63,067 nt of DNA, taken from Gracilaria domingensis. Its lineage: Eukaryota; Rhodophyta; Florideophyceae; Gracilariales; Gracilariaceae. The notes under the pieces are model-generated. The model saw only the letters and a program-made list of their open reading frames with translations. It had not been told where the DNA came from and did not search any database. The translations under genes were made by a program, and so were the position numbers. This document shows, one piece after another, positions 34,350 to 45,198 of this stretch (position 1 is the first letter of the stretch; each line of letters opens with the position of its first letter). The DNA lies in the NCBI GenBank assembly GCA_022539475.1, contig VCMS01000316.1, forward strand, positions 52,922 through 115,988, written 5' to 3'.

Positions 34350-35510
34350 CCACGTATGGCACATTAAACCTGGAACCCGATATCTCCAGGGTATTGTAGG
34401 GCATCAGAAATTGAACCATCCATCAACATCACCTATCAATTATTTTTGTTCCATTCGACCTTCTTCGAACATTCCAAATTCCAACTATTCTGGTAAAATT
34501 CTTGCAAGAAACACAATTGTTGAACGAAACCGCCCGCGTATATTTCGCACCTAAAATTCTCTAACATTTTGCCTTAAGAATGCCGTACGAAATGCGAGCA
34601 GAGCCAAGGATGAAGGTGTCGTCTGTCGGTTTTGTGAAACGTTTGGACGACGAACAGCCACAAGGCGATATTCTTCTGGATGAGCCGAAACAAATGTTGA
34701 GCTATTTAAGTCACCACTTCGGACAGATAACGATGTTTCGCATCTTGGAAACTAACACTCCGAAAAGTGGTCACAGTTCGACAGTGCTACTTTGGATGCT
34801 GAGGAAATCTTTTTTGACCTGGTAATATTATTTATCATATCCCCTAAGGCTCATTTTTCTTCCTGTCGGAAAGAAGCTCTTCATGTCTCGGCTTATATGA
34901 TTATTGATATTATGCCAATACTGGTTTCTTCTGAGATGCGTAGTAGGGATGAAAAGATTCTTTAATACTTCAAGTGGACTGCGGAGACAGAAAATTAAGA
35001 GATTATTATTGCAAAGAAAAAGCATTACGATCTGGGAATGCCGCAAAAGAAATGTCATTTCGCCAAGTATGCAAAGCTCTACGCAAAGCTAAGGGGAATA
35101 CAGGCATGGGAATTTTCTACCGCTTTTGATACAACCAATTACAGAAGTGCCCATTCGTTAATGTACGTGTAAAAATTTTGCGGAACAACAAGATTCAAAA
35201 CTTGCACATATTGTCTATACCTTGCCATAAAGCGCATGAGAGAGAGGCATTATACGAAAAGATCTTTCTGGTTATGGATTCCATCGACGTGATAACGTTG
35301 TACAAGCTTTTGATTACTGTCACCAGATCAGGATCCAGTAATATGACTGGTCGTTACCGAGGAGCATGCTCCCGCCTTCAAAACATTTGCGGCCCAGGCT
35401 TCTATCGAATATGTTTAAACACGCATCATTTTGATATTGTCATACAAAAAGTCATCGTTCGAGTTCTAAAAGATCAGTTCTATGATGATCTTACATTAGC
35501 CATTTAATTT
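34350..35510 (+). pseudogene. Unidentified decayed coding sequence
   Basis: Starting at the ATG at 34580, coding-like frames follow each other with single stops and shifts: 34580-34825, then a frame about 34760-34960 (EEIFFDLVILF, ALHVSAYMIIDIMPILVSSE), then about 35000-35170 (KKCHFAKYAKLYAKLRGIQ), then 35178-35507 (EREALYEKIFLVMDSIDV). Amino-acid composition is that of a normal folded protein rather than random translation. I do not recognise the family. 34350-34575 shows nothing. Confidence 0.4.
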
Positions 35511-36055
35511 CTGAGGCGACAGTAAACACCCATCGAAATAGTATGCGTTCTACATGCATAGCGGCTTGATACACATGTTAGATTTCACTGCGATCTTCTG
35601 CAACCGGGCTGGTTAGAAACCGTCGTACGTGCCACGAATAATCTCTCAGCAGGAACTAAAGAATACCGTGTCGTCGCCCAATTTACGTGTTTGCTCTTGA
35701 GAGAAAGAGAGAAAGTTTTTCGGCAGATTTGTCAGCAATTCGCAAACCACGAAGTTAGACATAATTCGTAGTGTTATTGGGGACAATTACCGGCCATCGC
35801 AGTTCTCAACAGCATGGAACCCATTTAAAGCTCATTCCTTCTTGATTCATCCTCTTGCTGTTTGGATGGTATCTGTATTTCCTGGAACGTCCTATGTAGA
35901 ATTTGAGTTCTCAATCATGAACTGAGGGAAGGATGGCTGCAAACAGAGCTTCAATGATACATCCCTAGAAGTCATTTTCCATGAAAAGCTCAAAGATTGC
36001 CTTCCCCAAGTTTTCTATTACAAGTGATGTGCACCACCAGGAACAATCTGAATAT
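35511..36055. other. No gene recognised
   Basis: No coding-like frame of note and no repeat was seen between the decayed gene and the gypsy protease fragment. Confidence 0.4.
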
Positions 36056-36059
36056 ATCT

Positions 36060-36480
36060 ACGTCGTGAGCCTCACTGCTTTGCTCCTCGACTGTGAAAAT
36101 CATATCAAGGATAGAGTCTAAAACTGACGTGAAAGCAGAACTCTTTTCGGGTCTCCGTCGTACGTAGATATGGTCCCTTAGTTTCCGAGCTCCGAAAATA
36201 ATTTTTGTAAGGGCCAAGAGGAACTACAAAGTTTATGCCAATCTTGCCTTTTCTAACCCGTTGATGGATTGACGGTTTTCTGTGTCCGATATAGGAGCTG
36301 CACCAAACCTGATTCACCTTCAGTTGCTATCACCCGCATTACGAACTGAAATTTGCCGTGGTTCCGACTTGGACATCACAGATGCAAAATTGTAACCCTT
36401 TACGCACTCTTAGAAACATACCGCTCATGGTACGATTGGGAACCTGTATGGTTAAAGCGTATTTAATGGTTAGCAAAAGC
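36060..36480 (+). mobile_element. Gypsy protease fragment (element I)
   Basis: Frames read ISRIESKTDV, then RAKRNYKVYANLAFSNPLMD and DIGAAPNLIHLQLLSPALRT. These align with the retropepsin region of G (RNYKVYADLGLFNQFMVRQL, DTGAAPNLIHLELVRPALRD). The catalytic Thr is changed (DTGA to DIGA) and stops are present. No LTR, gag or RT accompanies it. Confidence 0.7.
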
Positions 36481-37020
36481 ATTACTCCCCTATTAACAGT
36501 GATTTTAAGCCACATCGGTACTGTAAAAGGCTATAACATGTTCAAAATATACCAACAGAGGGCGAAACGTAGCCGCTGGATGGCCTTGTGGCAAGGAGCG
36601 ATTTTTTTCAATTAATTAGAAAGGACAGAAGATGTCCCAGTTTCGGGCAAAATACTTACTGCGTCCCGAAAACAGCTGCTTCGACCCATAAGAGAACATT
36701 TTAGTCCGCTTTTCAGTCCTTTGCCTTCGCAACCGATTTACGTATGCCTGTTAAGTCATGCCTATGGATTTGTTCTCCTTAGAGCACCTCTATCAGGACA
36801 GATAAATAGCCAAATATCCATATTTTTGGCTTTGCCATGCCTTTTGACATCTCTACCAGATGACGTAAACCTAAAATATTTGGCTTTGAAGCTAAAACGA
36901 ATGCGAAATCGGTCGTGGTTTGGCAGAACGTTTAGCTTCCGAGCCATCCTGGAAAGCGAATCAGAAATAGCCACGTCGCAAAACTGGCAGTAGCTTTGGC
37001 ACCACGCCCGATTTCGAAGC
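36481..37020. other. No gene recognised
   Basis: Short frames only (for example 36721-36993). This AT-rich spacer runs up to the hairpin. Confidence 0.35.
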
Positions 37021-37023
37021 TGA

Positions 37024-37081
37024 AGCATCACTGCATGAGATTATCTTCTCAAGAAAGAGGATGATCTCATGCAGTGATGCT
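37024..37081 (+). repeat. Near-perfect 26-bp hairpin
   Basis: The arms 37024-37049 and 37056-37081 pair over 26 bp around a 6-base loop. As plus-strand RNA every position pairs (two as G-U), whereas a minus-strand transcript would have two A-C mismatches. The outer 18 bp are perfect DNA inverted repeats (GCATCACTGCATGAGAT and its complement). It could be a small-RNA precursor, a terminator-like structure or the tip of an inverted duplication. Confidence 0.7.
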
Positions 37082-37340
37082 CGGAAGCGGCGACGCCTAC
37101 CACCGTCAAGTGCACCGGCTACGTGCCCCACGCCAGTTGCAGGCAGAGCGCCACGTTGCGCTTGCACATGAGCACTAGCTGCGCGCCGTCGAGCCTCAGC
37201 CGCGCTATCACCGCGTATGCATGACTGCCGCGATGCGCTCTACCGCGCCCGCGCCGTTTTTGCGGCTTACTACGAGCACAGTTGCTGCGTCGCTTGGCAG
37301 CGACAGCCGCGCGCTTGCCGCCCTATTGTCGCCCGATTCG
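37082..37340. other. GC-rich island beside the hairpin
   Basis: About 260 bases of markedly higher GC than either flank. The minus strand has coding-like pieces (LRLDGAQLVLMCKRNVALCL; LSLPSDAATVLVVSRKNGAG) separated by stops and a frame change. No family recognised. Composition suggests a different origin from its surroundings. Confidence 0.35.
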
Positions 37341-37699
37341 CGTTAAAATTCCGTGTACACCGGCAGTTCGTACTGCCACACATTTTGCAAACCGTTCAGA
37401 CTGTAGTTGAGATAGAATGTACTCGCAACATTTGGCACTGACTGATAGAGGTGCTCCGATAAGAGCCAAATTAAATTTTGGCTTTTGTGAAATTTAGCTC
37501 TCAAATATAGCTTTGCTGATAGAGATGCTCTTAGTAGCGTTTCGACGGCCACTAATAGTACCACCGCTTTCCAGCTCACGATGGGCCTCTTATCTTCCTT
37601 CACTACTCCATTTCTCTAATATCTACTCACGGGCTTCTGTTTATCTTCACCAGACGCCGTGCTATCCCCCTAACATTCACAACCCCACACCTCGTCAAT

Positions 37700-39299
37700 G
37701 ACTGTCCTTCTTTGCATGGCCCATCACCAGCCGCCCACCCCCCTAAGCTCTCCAATGTCGCTCAGGCACTGTTTCCCTGGCATCCTCAGGTGACCTCTTT
37801 GCTGCCTTCTACCACTTCTGATCTCTCTACATTCCTTTATTTCGCCTCTACGCCTACACTCGGCGCTACCGCTCTCGTGGTCACCGCCAGTACCACAACC
37901 CCGGGCTTTACACGTCTCCGTCTTGGCTTGTTCTCACCTTCGCTCCTGTTCCAGCAGCTGATTTTATCACCGTGTCCACACAACCGCTTCAACAGCCCAC
38001 GTATTCGAAAAAAGGAGTCACATCAGCTCAAAAACGAAGTTCTACTCATAGCCTTTGCTGCTAAATGGTATCCAGAGCTCCATAAGAAGAATACTCTAGC
38101 ACATCAATTGGACGACACCACTGCTCAAATATCAAAAGTGGTTTCGACATCAACATGAGCATTTAACTCGCGTAGGTCAATTTAAAGCTCAGCACAATCG
38201 CAATCGTCGTTTTCCCGAGAAAATGGGCGTTCTTCAAGCCGCTTTTGACACAGATCGATACCCTACCGCGGAGCGATTACAGCAGTTGGCAAACCAGCTG
38301 CACGAAGTCACTTCCAAGCGGATCAAACCGTGGTTCAAGAATCGTAAAAAAGCAGGATCAGAAAATAAAGGGCTCCAACTCTTCTCCAATATCGTTACTA
38401 ACCAATTCGTCTCTCTCTTCACATTCACTGTAGCCCGGTTTACGATCCATGCGTCACGTCGATCTATTTGCCTCTTGGCATGAACCGACCAGATCGGAAT
38501 GGTATACCATCCTCTCTACTAATCTTGTTCCTAACCTACATCAATGTCAGCAGCTACCACATCGCACTCTTGTGCAGACGCTTTCGGCCAGCAATGTGCT
38601 TATTCATTTGATGCGCATCAGTACTATCCATACAAAGAGCATCAATTTCTTGTATCACCTTCACAATCTCTATTTTCAAAGACAGCTTTTGGCTTTGCAG
38701 GCGTACAAACGGTTCTCAATTCTATCCCATCACAGAATTGAATTGCAAAGTTCCTTCTCAACAAGTCGCATGATGCCATTCGGGACTGATTCAGATCTCA
38801 GGATAGTGTCCGTATGTCAGATCCAACAAAATCCCATGCTGTTCACGATTCGCAACAGAACGCACTCATGCAATCTCCAATCATGCAGGTGGCTGAACAT
38901 AATATTCGCCAGTTAACAGCTCCCAAACCATCTATGATTGACAGTCATCCCCCACCTACGTTCCATGATAATGACATTACCATGTCGGAAAAAAGTTCAA
39001 AGATGGTCACTGAGGATGTAAAAGCACAAAGTACGAGCGAAGTGCACACCCACAAAGAATTTGGTAGTCTGGGTGATGAGCAGAGCATGGACACTTCCAT
39101 GAGGGCAAATGCTCGGAAAGAAGCTGCTTCGGCTCAGAATATCGTTGTGAAAGTCGTTGGAACGGGAATGTATCCGACATGTGTTTATACGAACGGCTTA
39201 GTAGACCGCGGGCTCATTGTAAAACATCATCCTGCATCCCCTCAACAGGCAAAGCGTCTTCGACCCCAACGCTTGCTCCATTGCGGTTTATGCTTTTGA
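37700..39299 (+). pseudogene. Protein with two tandem homeodomains, broken frames
   Basis: Two homeodomain-like segments lie about 30 codons apart. The second (about 38190-38375) is good: LQAAFDTDRYPTAERLQQLA then IKPWFKNRKKA, with W48, F49 and N51 of helix 3 kept. The first (about 38010-38165) reads VLLIAFAAKWYPELHKKNTL then KWFRHQHEHL, with His in place of N51. Homeodomain 1 is in a different frame from both the upstream Pro/Gln/Tyr-rich segment and homeodomain 2. The frame changes sit at A-runs (38008-38013 and 38134-38137). Downstream, after stops, the same frame as homeodomain 2 is open at 38544-38741 and 38814-39299, with Ser/His/Gln-rich sequence like a transcription-factor tail. No start ATG was found. 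Pseudogene, introns or homopolymer errors are all possible. Confidence 0.6.
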
Positions 39300-41075
39300 C
39301 TTCAAGTGCCGCTTTGTACATTGCACAGAACGTAGTTTGGTATCACACTGCACTCAATCTGCAACCAAAGCAAAGACAATGAAACCATGCCAAGATTCTG
39401 CTTCCATGCGGATCTGGCAGACAAGAGGCATATGGGGAGGTTCTAGTGCTCCCTACTTGTAAGCTATCGCGATGAGATACTAAAGGTTCGTTATGAAAGC
39501 CTTTCACCTGTTGGCATAGGTTATGAAGTGGTGGCCACTGGATTCTTCATCTTTAGTGAGGTACATAGTGAAAGTCCGTTTTCACGCACGGCTTCTACCG
39601 GGATGAGCTAACCAATGCGATAGACGTCATTTTCAGAACGGCTCGGTTGAGATCGGCTTGCTCCAACGTGTTCAAATCATCCTAAATAGTCACAAAAGTC
39701 AGACCAGAGTCATGGCGGTCTAAATCCCATGGCGTAAGCGAATCGATGAAGAACAGAAGCGTGTTTCGCAATTGCTGAGTAACTGCAATGTCACTTTCAG
39801 CAGCCTCTGGAGACGCGACCTCCGGAGCGGTCTCAACCAAGTCAAATTAATTCGAGACGCTTTCTGAAGGAAACCGTCATTGTTCCCGTCTGAGAAGTTC
39901 ACCAGAATCTAGAAGCTGCTGTCCTGTGATTCCTTTGCTGGAATGCAGATACTTGACCTCGACTCGACCAGTGGCAGTTTCCACGAACGTTGAAAAGCGT
40001 CCATAATTGCATCCAATTGCTGTCCAATGGTTTTTGTCTTGGGTCCTGGTGTAGCAGCATATGCCACAAGGGTGGCTCGATGATGCGGGTGAGGCTAAAA
40101 TGGACGACGGGGACTGAGGTTAGAACGATTCATCACTTTTTCAGACATTTCAAAGACGTTCCCCGAGACAACGTAACTGGATTAATGGCCCGTACGAACT
40201 CCTGGAGGCCAATAGCGTCAGAAATGCAACATGTAATGGTTTCCTCACTCAGACTAGGAAGTCTACAGCAGAGATACAGATTTGAGGAAGGACTGGTACG
40301 GCGTGATATAATCTCCTAAGATAAGGTAGTTTCTGAAAATCTGGATCGAGAACCCCTACCGCTCGCAAACCAAGTGCACGCGCTTTTGCTTTTCTGTGTT
40401 TCATGATAGGGCCCCGTCTCTTTCTCCCCAGGTTCTCGACGGGTATCCAAGCCTATTTACGGCATAGAATAAAACGTTCTATATAGAGCGTTCCAAAGGA
40501 ATGATCTCTCATGAGGAAAACCAGTAACCTTGCAGGCCATTTTATAATAATCTCAAGAACAGCAGGATTGGCCTTTTAGATTTACGCTTGTTGAGAACTG
40601 TTCTGAGCGTAGTTCAGGATGAGGAGATGAAGGAGACAAGCAAGAGTATAAAGTCGCGGTTCTCGCTGAGCATCTCTGGATGATATGCTCGCGTTTCAAG
40701 CTGTTTCCCTATCCTCCCTGGCGCCTCATAAACCTGTGGAAATAGCTCTCTAGCTACGTGCAGACAATTAGGTATATCACTCGAACAAAATACGTAGTCG
40801 TCGTCACGTAGCTCTGCACTTTGTGCCAGATTTTTAATCACCACAAAGCGTCTTCGCTTAGCAAAAAAGCATTTTTATTGGAACGCCTTCAGTCGAGCGA
40901 GAAGGACATGCATTCGTGCGTTATGTTTCTATAGAAGCCTTTTTGCGTATATCACGTAACTTTCTACTTCTATCAAGGGTAATTCGAGCTCCTCAACAAG
41001 CAAATTCTTATTGTGCAGTTGAGACCCAATTTCGTCGTACTTAGCTTCAGAGCTGGTTGAAGGCCCTTCTCCGTC
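39300..41075. other. No certain gene; scattered coding-like fragments
   Basis: Short frames with protein-like composition occur near 39450-39600 and 39990-40319 (plus, 109 codons). They may be 3' parts of the homeodomain locus or another decayed gene, but nothing is recognisable. 40320-41075 holds only short frames. Confidence 0.3.
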
Positions 41076-41076
41076 A

Positions 41077-42293
41077 TCATCTGATCAGAAAGATTCTTAG
41101 CAGAAGGAACAGTATTAAACGGATCTTCAAACCTTTTGTCTTGGATGGAAGCGTTAAGTGCTCTTTCTCTAAGTTGTTGTAACCAGCTACTTTCTCTGCC
41201 GCACTCATTTCTCTCACTGTATCTCCAACGCCTCCAATACGTGGTCTGAAATTGTCCGCAAGCTGACTTACTTTAGACTCAAGTTCTTTCCCTATTAGCA
41301 CTTTGGTTGGAGGTACCGCATATTCAGCATCCTCCGAGGCACTGTCCTCTGCTGCCTCCTGTCACAGTTTATCTAAATACTTCTTTACGAAGTCGATTTG
41401 CTTGTCTAGTGTTTGTGTTTTTGGCGATTACGGTACAGGTTTTGGCGTTGGTTCTGGCATATGTATCGGCACTTCTTCTGATGGAGGTACCAATCCGATA
41501 TCTTTATTTATTGCCGCTTGTACAGCAATCGCGTCTTCTATTGCGGCGTTGGGGTTAAAATCATCCTTCATTCTCTATCTTGTAGTCTTTTAATCCTCTC
41601 TTTCACACTATGCACCTTGTCAAAGTTCTCCTTGTCGCCTTTAGTCACCAGACCCGGTGGTGCTGTCGAGCTAGTATGATTCTCTAGAACAAGAGGTCCT
41701 CAATTGTACCCTCAGAACGTGATCTGCGAGTACGATCTTCCCGTTATGCCTCACCGGCCTGTCCGCGACGGCTCAGTATCGCATCATCATCCTCTCTGAG
41801 AGCTTCATCAGAACGATTTGCCAACGCTGATGACAGCGTGTTCAGATTTAGAGGGCATGGTGCATGTAATCGACGTTTTCCATGCGATAATCGTGCGTTA
41901 AGCGGATACTTTGCACGGAGAAGAGTACATGAGATGGAGTCCTCAGAGCTGTCACGCCTACATCCACAGAATCGTTGGATTGTTCATCTCGTGTATGACA
42001 TGAGAAGAAATTACTTGATTTCAGGCAGCAGTTTGGGCATCGCTTTTTTGTCGGTGTTCTTCTGCGGTTCATCGGGGGTTAAATCGATACATTCTGCAGA
42101 TTTTCGCAAGGAGTGGTGTGACGGCTGGTAACGTGTTCGAGTTAATTTGACAAGGGCAAATCCTGCCACGGCTGAGTACTGTTTGAGCTGTTCACCAGAG
42201 TGATGATTTGCAGAGATGGAATTACGGTCTGTTAGCTGGTCGGAATGATCGGAAGAGGGTTTGGAATAGTCAGAATCTAGGATCCGTTACTGT
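41077..42293 (-). pseudogene. Unidentified decayed coding sequence, minus strand
   Basis: Reading leftward, long coding-like stretches are broken by single stops: about 42293-42026 (ends KKAMPKLLPEIK), 42010-41700 (NTLSSALANRSDEALREDDD), then from an ATG near 41571 (MKDDFNPNAAIEDAIAVQAA) through TAA and TGA codons in the same frame to KELESKVSQLADNFRPRIGG and KVAGYNNLEKEHLTLPS. Acidic, Ala/Glu-rich, with a Pro-rich patch (MPEPTPKPVP). The regular composition argues for a once-functional protein. No family recognised; a host gene or an old viral insertion are both possible. Confidence 0.4.
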
Positions 42294-42854
42294 CTATGCA
42301 GAGATGCATTGCGTTTTAACTATTCCATGACGTTTGTAGTCTATACCTCCATCTCTAACATGACGACCGTTGTCTCTGTCCAGTTCGGCGTGTGCACGAA
42401 GCTTATCGATACTACGAGAATCAAATGGATTGTATTTTGAAAATCGGAATCTAGAGACAAGAAACAGAGGCGAGTATAAATCGCAGTGCACGTGGAATGT
42501 GCCACGTGTTTCTTTGCTCGGTGTTATCAGCCTTGCGTTCTGCCATTCCTTGCACTGTGTCTTTCGTTCCGCCAAAGGTCTTTGACTCGTTCGAATCATC
42601 ACTACTTCTGATTCAGGACGGGCAGTCGATTTTGCAATCTTCTCACGCCTGAACAATATCCGCAAAGATGTCCTCGCCACCATTCCTTGCCGCAGGTCAT
42701 TCGCTGCGCCTACGCAGTTGTTGTTTCCCTCATACGCAATCCACCCGTCCATTGCGCCTTTGTTGGCAGTTGCCTCCCGCATCACCGACGCTCCCGGACC
42801 CAAGCCTAAAAGTCGCAAAAGCACCACAGCCACACATGGGGACCACAACTCCAA
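42294..42854 (-). CDS. Hypothetical ORF, 186 codons
   Basis: An uninterrupted minus-strand frame ending at 42294. The N-terminal third is hydrophobic (VAVVLLRLLGLGPGASV) and the C-terminal half is basic (RTSQRPLAERKTQCKEWQNA, HAELDRDNGRHVRDGG). It lies just upstream of the decayed minus-strand sequence at 41077-42293 and could be an exon of the same locus. No domain recognised; chance opening is possible, and the plus strand is also open across part of it. Confidence 0.25.
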   Translation of the reverse strand: MELWSPCVAVVLLRLLGLGPGASVMREATANKGAMDGWIAYEGNNNCVGAANDLRQGMVARTSLRILFRREKIAKSTARPESEVVMIRTSQRPLAERKTQCKEWQNARLITPSKETRGTFHVHCDLYSPLFLVSRFRFSKYNPFDSRSIDKLRAHAELDRDNGRHVRDGGIDYKRHGIVKTQCISA

Positions 42855-43375
42855 GTCAATGAATCAAAAAGTACGTATCGACGACAGTTCCTTGCACCCT
42901 CGAGTTGATTCCCTCAGTGACGTACGCGCCAGAAATGCCGCTGAACGAACTGCTTTAAGAGCTCTCGATACTCAGGCTTCCTTTGGAGATCGATCGCTCT
43001 GGACGGGAGCGCTCGCCCCATAGCGAGCGCGATTACCTCCAATGACCCTGCCGGGCAATTGTAAACCACCCCGGTGCTGCTTGTTTCTCTCTTTGATCTT
43101 AACAAAGCCCCTTCCATCCCTTCTGAGATCCCGTTCAATATCTCTAGTACAATCATAAGGGAAAATACGGAGTCTGCACTGGTTTATTTAGAAAATTGGG
43201 TGGTCAAAATTTCAATCTACCCCGTGCGCGTGCCTTGCACACCCAGTAAATGAACATCAATTTTCCAAATAAACCCGTGTACACACCGTATTCACCCTCG
43301 GACAAAACATGATTCTCCTAGTGTACTGCCTCCTACATTCTCCAGGTTGACGCTGCTGCAGACAAGCTTGTAATC
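42855..43375. other. No gene recognised
   Basis: A 101-codon plus frame (42718-43023) overlaps the left part and nothing recognisable follows. The region is upstream of the locus split by element G. Confidence 0.3.
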
Positions 43376-44145
43376 ATCGCCATAGAGATGCCTTCCACTA
43401 TGGTTCTTACGCCGAACATTTTCTGTCCAATTTGCCAGGGGTTCTTTCCATTTAACTGCTGAGTGGTGCCAAACTTTCTAAATCAATTTCACCCCCGAGC
43501 TTACACAACAAATGATCTACTGACAGAGACTGTGCCGCCACCGCTATTGGTCTGCCGCGACTACGACAACACGTCGGCGACGAGAGGCGCCACATACACA
43601 ACCTTGAACAGTAAGCAGACTTGCTGCATCAATCTTCGCATTTCAGCTAGTAATCTGTCGGCTGCGCCTGCCTCAGAGAGTTCGTACAGCAATACTCTCA
43701 ATTTTAAGACGAAAAACCTGGAACGGCTTGAACGGGGGGCTGCCAACGATTCTCACGGCGCTAAGACAATCACCATGTACAAACAGTTCGTCGACTGGCA
43801 CAATGTTATTAAATAGGAGAACGTTGAGCTCCAATGTAAGTACGACAACTGTCAGATTCAGTCCGAGACCCTGCCAACAGAGACCTCAGACGAACTACGC
43901 AGGCTGTTGAAGCGCTTTTCTGACGACAGTAATTTCTCTTTCATCCGGCAAGAACGCGATCAACTGAAGCAATCCTTCGAGCGAGAGCGCGAGGAAAAGT
44001 ACCAAACCAATTTGTGGAATTTGAGCTGTACAAAAGAAACCACACGGTCTTTGGAGATACGCAGCTCTTCGATGGGGCTAAAATAATCCGAAGAGAGAGT
44101 GAATGAAGGAAGAATAGCGGGTGCTGGGATCGGAACGGGATGAAG
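43376..44145 (+). pseudogene. Host-like coding sequence interrupted by gypsy element G (left part)
   Basis: The plus frame at 43463-43816, and the same frame past a TAG at 43814-43816 to about 44080, reads as a plausible protein: Ser/Thr-rich, then a charged helical segment with coiled-coil character (LRRLLKRFSDD, RQERDQLKQSFERERE). An upstream ATG at about 43390 gives a CPIC-containing start. Element G sits at 44146 with its TGAAG duplication, and the sequence resumes at 56117. No family recognised. Confidence 0.35.
44141..44145. other. Target-site duplication of element G, left copy (TGAAG)
   Basis: TGAAG directly precedes the left LTR (TGTGGGG...), and the same 5-mer at 56117-56121 directly follows the right LTR. 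Five bases is usual for Ty3/gypsy. Confidence 0.92.
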
Positions 44146-45119
44146 TGTGGGGCAAACTCGGGAGAGTGAAACCCACCAGACTGTCCGAAGGTCCGCTCTC
44201 GTGAGAGATGGCAGACCAGTGACAGAGCCCTCTGTACCACCGTAACTCGGTTGTAAGGCCTAAGTGGCAACTGGCTATACCTACAGAGGTGCTAGGCCAC
44301 GTCGTGAGGAAACGATGAGAAACTCCAGAGATGAGGTGGTATCGGCAACGATGAAACACGACCAACGACAGGTGTAGTCCCGAGAGGGAAAGCAACAGAA
44401 AACAACAACCAAACAACACCCACACGCGACGGGTAGGGCCTCCTCGGCACTGGGACCGGAGCGGGGCGAGATCCTCCAACGGTAATGCACGGGTTTCCGT
44501 AAACACGGCAAAACTCTATACAGAGTCGGATCACTTCGTAATCTAGTCCTATACCTCCTCGGTACGACCCTCAGGTCCCGACATCAACGACAGATGTTCC
44601 TCAAAGGTACCGAGAGGGTAGGACCACCGTAACCAGACGTGGCTATACTCGCGAGAGTGATAACCCACGTAGGCGGTTGGCGCCAGAGCCTCACTCGTGT
44701 AGAGTCCACTCAGGAGAGCGCTACTCGACAAAGAGTTCAGTTAGAAGTGCTCGGGTTGACTTTACAAAGGTGCTCGCGACGACGAGGTCGAGCTCACCTA
44801 ACTAGGTCTAAACTAACTATGTACACGTGGTGCACACCCGCAGGGGTCCGTACACGTGGCTAGCCCAGTGTCAGGCACCTCAGGTGCACTACCTATTGTC
44901 CCGTAATATGCACACACACGGTGGTGTAGTACACGCGTCCACCTAGCGGTATTGGCCAGCAATGGCAACCCTGATTACAGGTAACTGTGGGAAAGCCATT
45001 CCAAAAGTAACCGCCAAAATTGGGTCCAACTCATAACTCTTCGAGTGCATCCTCGTATCACTCCCCTGAGTATATGAGGCGCATCATCCTGATAACCACG
45101 CAAAATGCGTTGCTCTACA
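44146..45119 (-). repeat. 3' LTR of element G
   Basis: 974 bp, TG...CA ends, near-identical to 55143-56116. Differences noticed: C/T at 45066 and A/T near 45104. Identical short ORFs inside both copies are a by-product of the duplication. Confidence 0.95.
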
Positions 45120-45130
45120 TCTCCCCCTCC
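45120..45130 (-). other. Polypurine tract of element G
   Basis: On the element strand GGAGGGGGAGA directly precedes the 3' LTR. Confidence 0.9.
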
Positions 45131-45198
45131 TTAGAGCCGAGAACGACTTCGAGGCTGAAGTTTTGTGCGAAACGCATGTACGTAAGTACGTCACAGTC

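Noticed and set aside
44281..44534. Several 60-80 codon ORFs repeated exactly at 55278-55531 and elsewhere, which look like a duplicated gene pair
   Set aside because: They lie wholly inside the two identical LTRs of element G; the duplication is the LTR pair and no frame looks protein-like.
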